Assembly (NCBI GenBank): GCA_015520395.1
Contig: WAQG01000139.1
Span: forward strand, 1-11,574
DNA: 11,574 bases
Reading direction: 5' to 3'
Source: Candidatus Geoarchaeota archaeon
GTDB lineage: Archaea > Thermoproteota > Thermoprotei > Gearchaeales > WAQG01
Under the pieces are notes generated by a model, which had not been told where the DNA came from, did no database searches, and saw only the letters and a list, made by a program, of their open reading frames with translations. Shown here one piece after another: positions 1-7,040 of this stretch; the stretch's first letter is position 1, and each line of letters begins with the position of its first letter. A program made the position numbers and the translations under genes.

Positions 1-1577
1 CTACCATTTATAATCACTACATCCTTCAGGCTTGGTGGCGAAATCCAGACGACCACGGCGCTTTTCAGATATTTTGTATATGATAACTTCAACTCAAGAT
101 GTTTCCAAGGCTCCACATCACTGATAAGCAAGGTGTTTGAATGTGAGGTTTCAGAATCGTAGCTCCATATCGGGTCGCTGTATTTAACGTCTCCCAACAT
201 CACTCCATACGGAGCCGTGAGATTAACGTCTATAGGCCTACTGGTCCATATAAAGTGGGTTATAACCCCCTCTTGAGATCTGACAGACTCTCCGTTCACA
301 GTAATACCCAGCTGTATGTCCGATGGATCTAGAGAAATTCTTAGGTATATTTTTCCAGTTGCGGGATAAGCGTAAAGCCCGCCCCTTGTCGCTACATAAA
401 CCATGCCGTAAGCCAGGGCCATTCCCAAGGGCTCACCGCTGAACCTCCAGGTCTTAACGATCTTAGATAAAACGTGATCAACTACTACAAGCCTCCCATC
501 CGAAGAAAGGTAATACAGCATATCCTTCATGATTATCATGTTGGTGCCTGTCTTGGCGGGGATGCCCGTGTTGATCCTTTTGATTATTGTTCCATCTTTA
601 ATAATAAGTATTCTCCCATTATTAGTTGCTATAAACAACCTACCAAACTCATCCATAGCAAGATATGTTGCAACCTTGCCAACCGGAATAGGCTCCCATA
701 AATCTGACGTAGACCCGTCTGGATGTAAAATCTTGGCAACGACCTCCTCGCTCTTGCCATTATTCCTTACGTAATATATCTTAGATCCGTCTACTATAGG
801 GTCTGTTGAGATGTGGCCTGGTATAATCCAGTCGGCATCGCCATAGAATTCGCTGTGAAGGGCTAGATTCACGCCATAGAGATGATCATCATCCATTTTC
901 AAGAACACTATATTTCCATCTGCCGATGGCAGGCCGTCACATACTATTAGGTAAGTAAAGGTATATGCCTGGAGGGGCTTTCCGTTTTTAGCACTATATA
1001 CACCCAGGCCTGGCGAGGTTGGATCTTGCCCGGTAAAGAGCCGTTCACCCATCACAATTATCCCTGACCTAATACTGCCATACGTACTAGGATTTCTCCA
1101 CCCGTAAGGGGTTTCTCCGTTACTAAGCCTGTAAGCCCTAATATAGCCCCTTGGATCCTTCACATAATAGATGCCAAGGCTCGTCGAGATGGCAGCTTCT
1201 GCCCTGTAATTTTTCAGTATATACTCTATGTCATCAAAATCTCCCATGCTCTTGCTCCATGCTATTGAGCCTGAGTCGGCATGGAGGGCGTAAACATTAA
1301 ATGTGCCATTATCGGCGATCGTCGCTATTATCACCTTTCCCCCAGCCGCTACAGGCGGGGTAAGCACATGCTCACCATTGAAGGCTCTACTCCATTTTTG
1401 GGATAAGGTATATTGTGGCTGGGCGTTTGAGCTACCATTAGGGGTGTTTCCTCTCATGGGCCAAGGCGCACCATTCTGTCCTGAGACCATTGTGAGGGAT
1501 CCCGCTGGGGCTGCTAGCATTATTATCATTAGCAGCACAAAGAACGCCTCTATGAAAGCTAGCAATCGGTTAGGCAT
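1..1577 (-). CDS. Secreted PQQ-type beta-propeller protein (C-terminus beyond left edge)
   Basis: An open frame runs from ATG at 1577 to base 1 without a stop, giving 525 codons; the C-terminus is missing. Residues 1-30 form a signal peptide or N-terminal anchor: a short basic start (MPNR), then a long hydrophobic stretch ending near APAGS. A Trp-Pro-Met-Arg-Gly-Asn motif at 39-44 is typical of the entry to PQQ-repeat propellers. Blade-like strands follow through about residue 405, with repeats such as VYALHADSGSIAW (95-107), GVYSAKNGKPL (192-202) and LFIATNNGRILII (314-326). From about 408 the pattern changes to a beta-sandwich or PEGA-like region (IYLRISLDPSDIQLGITVNG). The protein probably acts outside the membrane as a binding or scaffold protein; I see no catalytic signature. 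The fold call is inferred from repeat style. A GTG eight codons upstream (1601) is possible but lies too close to the TATA-like element. Confidence 0.75.
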   Translation of the reverse strand, partial: MPNRLLAFIEAFFVLLMIIMLAAPAGSLTMVSGQNGAPWPMRGNTPNGSSNAQPQYTLSQKWSRAFNGEHVLTPPVAAGGKVIIATIADNGTFNVYALHADSGSIAWSKSMGDFDDIEYILKNYRAEAAISTSLGIYYVKDPRGYIRAYRLSNGETPYGWRNPSTYGSIRSGIIVMGERLFTGQDPTSPGLGVYSAKNGKPLQAYTFTYLIVCDGLPSADGNIVFLKMDDDHLYGVNLALHSEFYGDADWIIPGHISTDPIVDGSKIYYVRNNGKSEEVVAKILHPDGSTSDLWEPIPVGKVATYLAMDEFGRLFIATNNGRILIIKDGTIIKRINTGIPAKTGTNMIIMKDMLYYLSSDGRLVVVDHVLSKIVKTWRFSGEPLGMALAYGMVYVATRGGLYAYPATGKIYLRISLDPSDIQLGITVNGESVRSQEGVITHFIWTSRPIDVNLTAPYGVMLGDVKYSDPIWSYDSETSHSNTLLISDVEPWKHLELKLSYTKYLKSAVVVWISPPSLKDVVIING

Positions 1578-1606
1578 CTCGCATCCCTTTACACATGGCA
1601 CCTAGA

Positions 1607-1616
1607 GAAATATAAT
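1607..1616 (-). promoter_or_regulatory. TATA-like element upstream of the beta-propeller gene
   Basis: On the minus strand the sequence reads ATTATATTTC. Its TATATT core begins 37 nt before the ATG at 1577, which leaves only a very short leader. The position fits an archaeal TATA box, but no BRE was resolved. Confidence 0.4.
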
Positions 1617-1631
1617 GGGTTTAACATGGAT

Positions 1632-1636
1632 AAAAA
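1632..1636 (-). terminator. Possible T-run terminator after the COG2403 gene
   Basis: On the minus strand five consecutive T lie about 37 nt after the TAA that ends the COG2403 gene, in an otherwise uninformative 95-nt gap. Archaeal terminators are often simple U-runs. There is no clear hairpin, and AT-richness alone could explain the run. Confidence 0.25.
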
Positions 1637-1672
1637 CTATTTCGCTAGTCTCACCACAGGAATCCCACAGTA

Positions 1673-3001
1673 TTATCGTATAGCGCTGCCTAACCACTCC
1701 TCTACTATCTCCGCCAAGGTTGGAGAGCCACGCTCAACAAGCTCATAGCGCACCCTTACAAACGGCTTATCAACCTCGATGTACCTGTAGATAAGTGATG
1801 GTGAGCCTAACAGAACCACATCGCAGGGCACCCTATTAATAGTCTCCCTTAAATCCCTTCTCTGCTCCTCATTGTAACCAACCGTCGGAAGCACAGGTCC
1901 CATGTGGGGGAACTCGCTATATACCCTCTTAAGCATCCCTACAGCATAGGGTCTGGGATCCACCACCTCCGCAGCCCCATACTTCTTAGCCGCGATGTAG
2001 CCTGCACCATAAGGCATGCCGCCATGGGTCACCGAGGGGCCATCCTCGATGACGAGCACCCGCCTGCCCCTTATGGCCTCTGGGTTCTCTACACTAACCA
2101 CAAACTCAGCCTCCACGATCCTTGCATTGGGGTTCAGAGCCCGCACATTCCTCCTAACAAAATCTACATTCTCCCTTGGCACACTGTTAACCTTACTTAT
2201 AACAACGACATCCGCCATGCGGAGATTTATCTCTCCCGGATAGGAGCCTACCTCCTGCCCGGGCCGTGTTGGATCGGCGACGGTGATATATAGGCCTGGT
2301 CTAAAGAACGGCGTATCGTTGTTTCCGCCATCCCATATTATAATGTCGCCTTCAGGCTCCGCCGCTCTAAGAACCCTTTCATAGTCGACACCTTCAAATG
2401 CAACTACCCCCATCTCAATATATGGCTCGAACTCCTCGCGCTCCTCTATGCTAAGCCCATCCAGATCCCTGTAGCTGGAGATCCTCACAACAACACTCTT
2501 TTCAAGATCCTCATATGGCATTGGATGCCTAACTATCACGGGTTTAAGGCCCATTCCCTGCAGTATCCTGACAAGCTTCCTGGACACAGTGCTCTTCCCG
2601 GCCCCCGTCCTCACGGCGGTGACGGCGATCGTGGGCTTCTTAGGTTCCAGCATGGTTGAATGGGGGGATGCGAGCCTGAAATCAGCTCCGCTGGAAAGGG
2701 CTATCGAAGCCTTACGCATGACATCCTCGTAGGTCAGGTCGCTGTAGGAGAGGAGAACCTCGTCAACCTTAAGCTCTTTTATCAGCTTCGGAAGCTCAGA
2801 CTCATCGTAAATAGGTATCCCCTCTGGATATAACCTGCCGGCCAGGCTCGGCGGATACGTCCTTCCAGCTATCCCAGGGATCTGCGCCGCTGTAAACGCG
2901 ACAACCTCGTACTCCTCATTGTCCCTGAAGAGCATATTGAAGTTATGGAAATCTCTCCCAGCGGCACCCATTATGATAACTCGACGCCGGCCCAAAACCA
3001 C
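1673..3001 (-). CDS. COG2403 P-loop protein, cyclic 2,3-diphosphoglycerate synthetase-like
   Basis: This 442-residue cytosolic protein belongs to the family usually annotated as cyclic 2,3-diphosphoglycerate synthetase. In methanogens that enzyme uses ATP to cyclise 2,3-diphosphoglycerate, a thermoprotectant. Visible features are a glycine-rich N-terminal Rossmann-like motif (IIMGAAGRDFHNFN, about 9-22), a Walker A loop RTGAGKST at 131-138, a Walker B-like strand IIIWDGGNNDTPFF at about 220-233, and a VISKVNS segment near 267-273 recalling the base-specificity motif of GTPases. Length is normal for the family. The start is GTG, 33 nt from a TATA-like element; a TTG two codons later (2995) has a better-spaced GGTGA and could be used instead. 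It lies 60 nt downstream of cdc48 on the same strand, with its own promoter-like element between. Outside methanogens the substrate is unproven, so family membership is secure but the reaction is not. Confidence 0.85.
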   Translation of the reverse strand: MVLGRRRVIIMGAAGRDFHNFNMLFRDNEEYEVVAFTAAQIPGIAGRTYPPSLAGRLYPEGIPIYDESELPKLIKELKVDEVLLSYSDLTYEDVMRKASIALSSGADFRLASPHSTMLEPKKPTIAVTAVRTGAGKSTVSRKLVRILQGMGLKPVIVRHPMPYEDLEKSVVVRISSYRDLDGLSIEEREEFEPYIEMGVVAFEGVDYERVLRAAEPEGDIIIWDGGNNDTPFFRPGLYITVADPTRPGQEVGSYPGEINLRMADVVVISKVNSVPRENVDFVRRNVRALNPNARIVEAEFVVSVENPEAIRGRRVLVIEDGPSVTHGGMPYGAGYIAAKKYGAAEVVDPRPYAVGMLKRVYSEFPHMGPVLPTVGYNEEQRRDLRETINRVPCDVVLLGSPSLIYRYIEVDKPFVRVRYELVERGSPTLAEIVEEWLGSAIR

Positions 3002-3027
3002 TCACCAAGAAAGGCTAGACAAACTGC

Positions 3028-3038
3028 ATAAATAAAAT
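3028..3038 (-). promoter_or_regulatory. TATA-like element upstream of the COG2403 gene
   Basis: On the minus strand an AT-rich stretch (AATTTTATTTA) starts about 33-37 nt before the GTG at 3001. This suggests a near-leaderless transcript for the P-loop gene, separate from cdc48 read-through. The call rests on composition and spacing only. Confidence 0.4.
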
Positions 3039-3061
3039 TAGGGTTGGTTGAAGGCCTGAGA

Positions 3062-5365
3062 CTACAGGTACATGCTGGGCGTTCTACGCTCCCTAACAGC
3101 AGATGACTTTCTGTAGATCTTATACATCTCCTCATAAAACTTCTCATCCTCCTTCGTCACGCTGGGTGGAACCACCTTTAACGCCTGCTCAAAGTGTCTC
3201 TTGTAGACCTTTATTGGATCCACACCCTCCCTAATGGCGTTCATGGCAGCCTCACGGCAGACAGCCTCGATGTCGGCGCCCGTGTACCCCTCCGTACGCT
3301 TGGCGAGCTCATGGAGATCCACGTCCTCCGCCAGGGGCATATTTCTGGTGTGAACCTTGAATATCTCGTAGCGGGCCTTCTCATCGGGCGGGGGAACGTA
3401 GATAACCCTGTCAAACCTCCCCGGTCTCAGCAACGCAGGGTCGAGTATGTCAAGCCTATTTGTGGCTCCTATGACTATCACGTTCTTTAAAGTTTGAATT
3501 CCATCCATCTCCGTCAAAAGCTGGTTGACCATCCTCTCTGTAACTCCAGAGTCGCCCAGCCTCATCCCCCTCGCAGGGGCGATAGCATCTATCTCGTCAA
3601 AGAACACGATGCATGGGGCCGCTTGTCTCGCCTTCCTGAAAACCTCCCTTATGCCCTTCTCGGACTCGCCAACCCACTTGCTCAGTAATTCGGGCCCCCT
3701 AACAGCTATGAAGTTCGCCTCGCTCTCAGTTGCCACTGCCTTTGCTAGGAGTGTTTTGCCCGTCCCAGGCGGACCAAAAAGCAGGATCCCCTTAGGCGGC
3801 TTTATCCCAGCTTTTTCGAAGACCTCTGGATTCTTCAGGGGAAGCTCGACGGCCTCCCTAAGGGCCTGCTTCACCTCATCCAGTCCGCCTACGTCATCCC
3901 AATGGACCTCTGGTACTTCAACCAGAACCTCCCTGAGGACGGAGGGCTGTACCTCCCGTAGGGCGGCCTCAAAGTCCTTCATGGTAACCTTCAGCTCCTG
4001 GAGGACCTCGGGAGGTATCCTATCGCTCTCAAGGTTTATTTTTGGAAGGAACCTTCTGAGCGCGTGCATCGCCGCCTCCCTACAGAGGGCGGCTATATCC
4101 GCACCTGTGAAGCCGTGGGTTATCTCGGCAAGCTTGTTCAGATCCACGTCTTCCGCCAGGGGCATGTTCCTAGTGTGAACCATCAGTATCTCCTTCCTAG
4201 CCCGCTTATCGGGCATTCCTATTGCTATCTCCCTGTCAAACCTTCCCGGCCTCCTTAGCGCCGGATCCAGGGCGTCAGGCCTGTTGGTCGCGCCGATCAC
4301 TATGGTCTGTCCCCTTCCCCTCATCCCGTCCATGAGGGCTAGTAGCTGGGCTACGACCCTCTTCTCAACCTCCCCAGTAACCTCGCTCCTCTTAGGAGCA
4401 ATAGCATCAATCTCATCAATAAAGATGATCGACGGAGCGTTCTCCTCTGCCTCCTTGAAAACCTCCCTAAGCCTAGCCTCACTTTCGCCGTAAAACTTGC
4501 TCATTATCTCAGGCCCATTTATGGTTATGAAGTGCGCTCCACTCTCATTGGCAACGGCCTTTGCTAGGAGCGTTTTGCCTGTCCCAGGCGGGCCGTGGAG
4601 AAGCACTCCTTTAGGCGGCTCTATTCCCAGCCTCTTGAAGAGCTCTGGGTGCTTCAATGGGAGCTCAACAATCTCCCTTATCCGCATCTTAGCCTCCTCG
4701 AGGTCTCCTATATCCTCGAAGGTCACCCTGGGTATCTCGGCTATCGCCTCCTCGCCGACGGGCTCGTGCCTAACGATGACCTCTGTACCCTCATCTATTA
4801 TTCCGGAGGGGCCTGGAACGACAGAGACAGCTACAAGCTCTATTCTCCCCCCGAGGCCCACCGGGACCTGAATTATGTCGCCCCTTGAAACCGGGATTGC
4901 CTGAGTGGCGACCCTCTCATATATCCGGTACCTTATCTGGTTGGCCATGTCAGGGTATATTGTTGCCTGGAGGGGGGCTAGCACGACCCTAGTTGCCCTC
5001 TTGAGGTTGGCTGGCCTTACAACCACTATCTCCCCCAGACTCACGCCAGCATTCTTCCGGATTATCCCATCTATCTTTATTATCGAGGAGCCATCGTCGT
5101 AGCGGAGGGGCCAGGCAATTGCGTATGTTTTTTTCTTACCCTCGATCTCTATTATATCTCCGGGCTTTATCCCCAACACCCTCATAATGCGCCGGCTTAT
5201 CGAGGCGTACCCAGTTCCAACCTTGTCCTGCTCCGCCTCCCTGACCAGCAACTCGACTCTCCTGTCCTGCGGCCTGTTCCTCATGCCAAATCTACCATCT
5301 ATATCATTGCTAGGATATGAAATAAACTTTGCCGAGCGCGAAGCATAAAATCTGGCTAAACGCAT
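3062..5365 (-). CDS. cdc48: Cdc48/VAT-type AAA+ ATPase (two AAA domains)
   Basis: This 767-residue archaeal orthologue of p97/VCP/VAT is a hexameric ATP-driven unfoldase that extracts and threads proteins, probably into the 20S proteasome. The N-domain (double-psi barrel plus four-stranded barrel) spans about 35-210. D1 has Walker A GPPGTGKT at 258-265, pore loop KFYGES near 290-295, Walker B IIFIDEID at 313-320 and the arginine-finger region DPALRRPGRFDR. D2 has Walker A at 531-538, pore loop KWVGES near 563-568 and Walker B IVFFDEID at 586-593. All ATPase motifs are intact. The C-terminus is Met-Tyr-Leu, an HbYX-type proteasome-docking tail. Start choice: ATG 5365 sits 30 nt from a TATATTA element and suits a leaderless mRNA. 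Met28 (ATG 5284) gives a more typical N-terminus, and the 81 bases between are AT-rich with atypical Arg codons. Either start leaves all domains whole. Confidence 0.97.
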   Translation of the reverse strand: MRLARFYASRSAKFISYPSNDIDGRFGMRNRPQDRRVELLVREAEQDKVGTGYASISRRIMRVLGIKPGDIIEIEGKKKTYAIAWPLRYDDGSSIIKIDGIIRKNAGVSLGEIVVVRPANLKRATRVVLAPLQATIYPDMANQIRYRIYERVATQAIPVSRGDIIQVPVGLGGRIELVAVSVVPGPSGIIDEGTEVIVRHEPVGEEAIAEIPRVTFEDIGDLEEAKMRIREIVELPLKHPELFKRLGIEPPKGVLLHGPPGTGKTLLAKAVANESGAHFITINGPEIMSKFYGESEARLREVFKEAEENAPSIIFIDEIDAIAPKRSEVTGEVEKRVVAQLLALMDGMRGRGQTIVIGATNRPDALDPALRRPGRFDREIAIGMPDKRARKEILMVHTRNMPLAEDVDLNKLAEITHGFTGADIAALCREAAMHALRRFLPKINLESDRIPPEVLQELKVTMKDFEAALREVQPSVLREVLVEVPEVHWDDVGGLDEVKQALREAVELPLKNPEVFEKAGIKPPKGILLFGPPGTGKTLLAKAVATESEANFIAVRGPELLSKWVGESEKGIREVFRKARQAAPCIVFFDEIDAIAPARGMRLGDSGVTERMVNQLLTEMDGIQTLKNVIVIGATNRLDILDPALLRPGRFDRVIYVPPPDEKARYEIFKVHTRNMPLAEDVDLHELAKRTEGYTGADIEAVCREAAMNAIREGVDPIKVYKRHFEQALKVVPPSVTKEDEKFYEEMYKIYRKSSAVRERRTPSMYL

Positions 5366-5372
5366 TTTATAG
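5365..5372 (+). promoter_or_regulatory. TATA box candidate for the membrane-protein/PiT operon
   Basis: TTTTATAG lies about 46 nt before the ATG at 5411. Initiation about 26-30 nt downstream (near 5393-5395) would leave a leader of about 16 nt that contains the Shine-Dalgarno sequence. It overlaps the candidate cdc48 start codon on the other strand. Confidence 0.4.
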
Positions 5373-5387
5373 TCCTGAAGCCCTCAT

Positions 5388-5397
5388 GTAATATATA
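5388..5397 (-). promoter_or_regulatory. TATA box candidate for cdc48
   Basis: On the minus strand the element reads TATATATTAC. Its TATATTA core begins 30 nt before the ATG at 5365, the same spacing as the matching element before the right-edge gene (11113 to 11143). This supports a leaderless cdc48 transcript. It overlaps the 5' leader and Shine-Dalgarno edge of the divergent membrane-protein gene. Confidence 0.5.
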
Positions 5398-5405
5398 GGG
5401 AGGAG
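5398..5405 (+). promoter_or_regulatory. Shine-Dalgarno sequence GGGAGGAG of the membrane-protein gene
   Basis: A strong purine-rich GGGAGGAG ends five bases before ATG 5411 and fixes that start. It is the clearest ribosome-binding site in the window; several other first genes appear leaderless. Confidence 0.7.
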
Positions 5406-5410
5406 TAGAG

Positions 5411-6088
5411 ATGTACAGAGTTAAAAGGGCTTCTAGAAGAGTAATCCGCACCCTCACAAAGCCAGCCGCACTAGCTGTGGAATACAAGCTGTCTCCCGAC
5501 CTTATGGGCCCGGCCCTCTCGCTCGCGATATTTATTGCTGGATCCATGAGCTCCAGTTGGGCCAGATTCTCAAAGATGGTGGAGATAGGTGGGAGCTTTA
5601 TCTGGACGCCCTTCATAAACCTCACCGAGCTGGCAATATACCTAATGGAGGCTGGAAGTCTAATTGTTGTTACGACGATGTTCCTAGCAATAGCCGCCAG
5701 ACATGAGGATCTTAAGACTTTCGCGTTATGCTCGCTATACATGCTGATCCCCTTGGGACTTGGAAGGTTCGCTACCATTCCCCTAATACTCATGTCTGGA
5801 AGAATAGTGGTCGACTATACGGCGACCAACTCCACTGTAGGCGAAGCCATATTCACCGGAATAAGCAGGTGGAGTCATGAGAATTGGCTTCCAGCCCTAG
5901 TAGTGAACCTCGTTGGAAACCTTATCCCCTCAATATGGGCTATGCTGATCCAGTCACTTTTCGCTATGAAGATGCTCAGGATAAGGGGCAACGCCGTCTT
6001 CCTAATACTTGCTGCATGGATCTCAGTGGAGCTTATACTTGTCCCAATACTTAATGCTGCAGCCTACGGATTGAAGATTCCGATCTGA
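5411..6088 (+). CDS. Five-helix integral membrane protein, weakly Yip1-like
   Basis: I do not recognise this 225-residue protein firmly. A basic N-terminal cytoplasmic segment (MYRVKRASRR) precedes about five hydrophobic helices, near residues 32-46, 76-96, 104-128, 159-185 and 194-218. There is no signal-peptide cleavage pattern. The layout, with a charged loop (AARHEDLKTF) before the third helix and a Trp-containing fourth helix followed by a short basic loop (KMLRIRG), recalls archaeal Yip1-domain proteins, but this is only a resemblance. It starts behind a strong Shine-Dalgarno site and ends 28 nt before the PiT-family transporter, so the two are probably co-transcribed. It may be an accessory subunit or may simply share an operon; no catalytic or ligand motif is visible. 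Confidence 0.85.
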   Translation: MYRVKRASRRVIRTLTKPAALAVEYKLSPDLMGPALSLAIFIAGSMSSSWARFSKMVEIGGSFIWTPFINLTELAIYLMEAGSLIVVTTMFLAIAARHEDLKTFALCSLYMLIPLGLGRFATIPLILMSGRIVVDYTATNSTVGEAIFTGISRWSHENWLPALVVNLVGNLIPSIWAMLIQSLFAMKMLRIRGNAVFLILAAWISVELILVPILNAAAYGLKIPI

Positions 6089-6116
6089 GAGGTGAGCTGT
6101 CGTTAGGCTAGATGAA

Positions 6117-7040
6117 GTGGTGTTGTTCGGGTTAGGACTTGCCCTCGGCCTATTCGCCAGCATCAACAACGCATCCATAGGAACAGGAATACTCATGGGA
6201 GCCGGGGTCTTTAGGCGTCGAAAGGCGCTACTCCTCTCAGCCACAGGGGTGCTTGTGGGAACGGTACTTGAAGGCGGCAGGATGTCCGGCTCCGCTTCAA
6301 GGCTCGCGCCAATCTTGGATAATTACGCGGCCATGGCCTCGGTGCTTCTTGGGATCATCATAGTCCTCTATATGCTCACAGCTAGGGGGGTGCCTGTGTC
6401 GATAACCCAGATGTCGGTGGGGGCCCTTGTGGCGGTTTCGCTGATCTCAGGCACCATGCCGAACATCGGCTATCTCCTTGAGATAGCCTTAGGGTGGGTT
6501 GCTGCGCCACTGGCATCCCTACTAATCTCATCACTGCTCTACAGAAGGATGGTATTGATGCTCGGCAAGGCTAAGCTTAACCTTATCAGGCTCCAACAGA
6601 TCCTAAGGGTGCTTGTAGTGGTCTCGAGCTTCTATATCTCGTACGTTGTCGGTGCAAACCTCGTCGGGTTTATTTCCTCAATAACGGCCGGGCTTTTCGC
6701 CCCCTCTCTCACTTACATGCTTATCTATGGCATCGCATCTGCCATAGGCGTGTTTATGGTTATGAGCGAGGTCTCGATAGTTGTTGGATTCAAGACTACG
6801 CGTCTTGGAACCCTAGCTGCCGTGATAGCTGTGGCCTCCGGAAGCTTGATAGTCCATATTGCGACATGGCTTGAGCTTCCAGTCTCGATAACCCAGTGCG
6901 TTATGGGGGGAGTCTTCGGAATCAGCCTGGCGATGGGCAGCCTCAGGATGGGGGCGCCGAGAGAGATCGTTAGAAACTGGATCCTTTCACCGGCGCTCTC
7001 GATGTTACTTGCCGGCATGATCTACATGATGCTTGTCTAG
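6117..7040 (+). CDS. PiT-family (PHO4) anion transporter with altered signature motifs
   Basis: This 307-residue polytopic membrane protein has the inverted duplication of the PiT inorganic phosphate transporter family. Each half carries a PVSITQ segment (93-98 and 255-260), matching the family's PVSTTH. Also family-like are the mid-protein GWVAAPLASLLISSLLY (126-142) and the C-terminal NWILSPALS. The other hallmark, GANDxANxxGT, is degenerate: residues 13-23 read FASINNASIGT, and the second copy reads VGANLVGF (178-185), with the aspartate replaced by leucine. The substrate may therefore be phosphate or another anion, and the coupling ion may differ. GTG 6117 is the only ordinary start before the upstream in-frame stop. 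The gene follows a membrane-protein gene in a probable operon and converges on a DUF47/PhoU-like gene, the classic PiT partner, with stop codons overlapping on CTAG. Confidence 0.85.
   Translation: MVLFGLGLALGLFASINNASIGTGILMGAGVFRRRKALLLSATGVLVGTVLEGGRMSGSASRLAPILDNYAAMASVLLGIIIVLYMLTARGVPVSITQMSVGALVAVSLISGTMPNIGYLLEIALGWVAAPLASLLISSLLYRRMVLMLGKAKLNLIRLQQILRVLVVVSSFYISYVVGANLVGFISSITAGLFAPSLTYMLIYGIASAIGVFMVMSEVSIVVGFKTTRLGTLAAVIAVASGSLIVHIATWLELPVSITQCVMGGVFGISLAMGSLRMGAPREIVRNWILSPALSMLLAGMIYMMLV

Noticed and set aside
474..774. Short plus-strand open frames opposite the beta-propeller gene
   Set aside because: The minus-strand frame is continuous across the region with propeller-like repeats; these frames lack any protein features.
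1303..1605. Plus-strand open frame opposite the beta-propeller gene
   Set aside because: It covers the complement of the signal peptide and first blades of the minus-strand gene, which has the better coding evidence.
3525..4178. Long plus-strand open frame opposite cdc48
   Set aside because: It is antisense to the strongly conserved AAA domains, and its translation is Ser/Pro-rich with no family features. It is a shadow of the real gene.
5356..5793. Minus-strand open frame of 145 codons over the membrane-protein gene
   Set aside because: It overlaps the start of cdc48 and lies opposite a gene with a strong Shine-Dalgarno and clear membrane helices. The translation has no coherent features.
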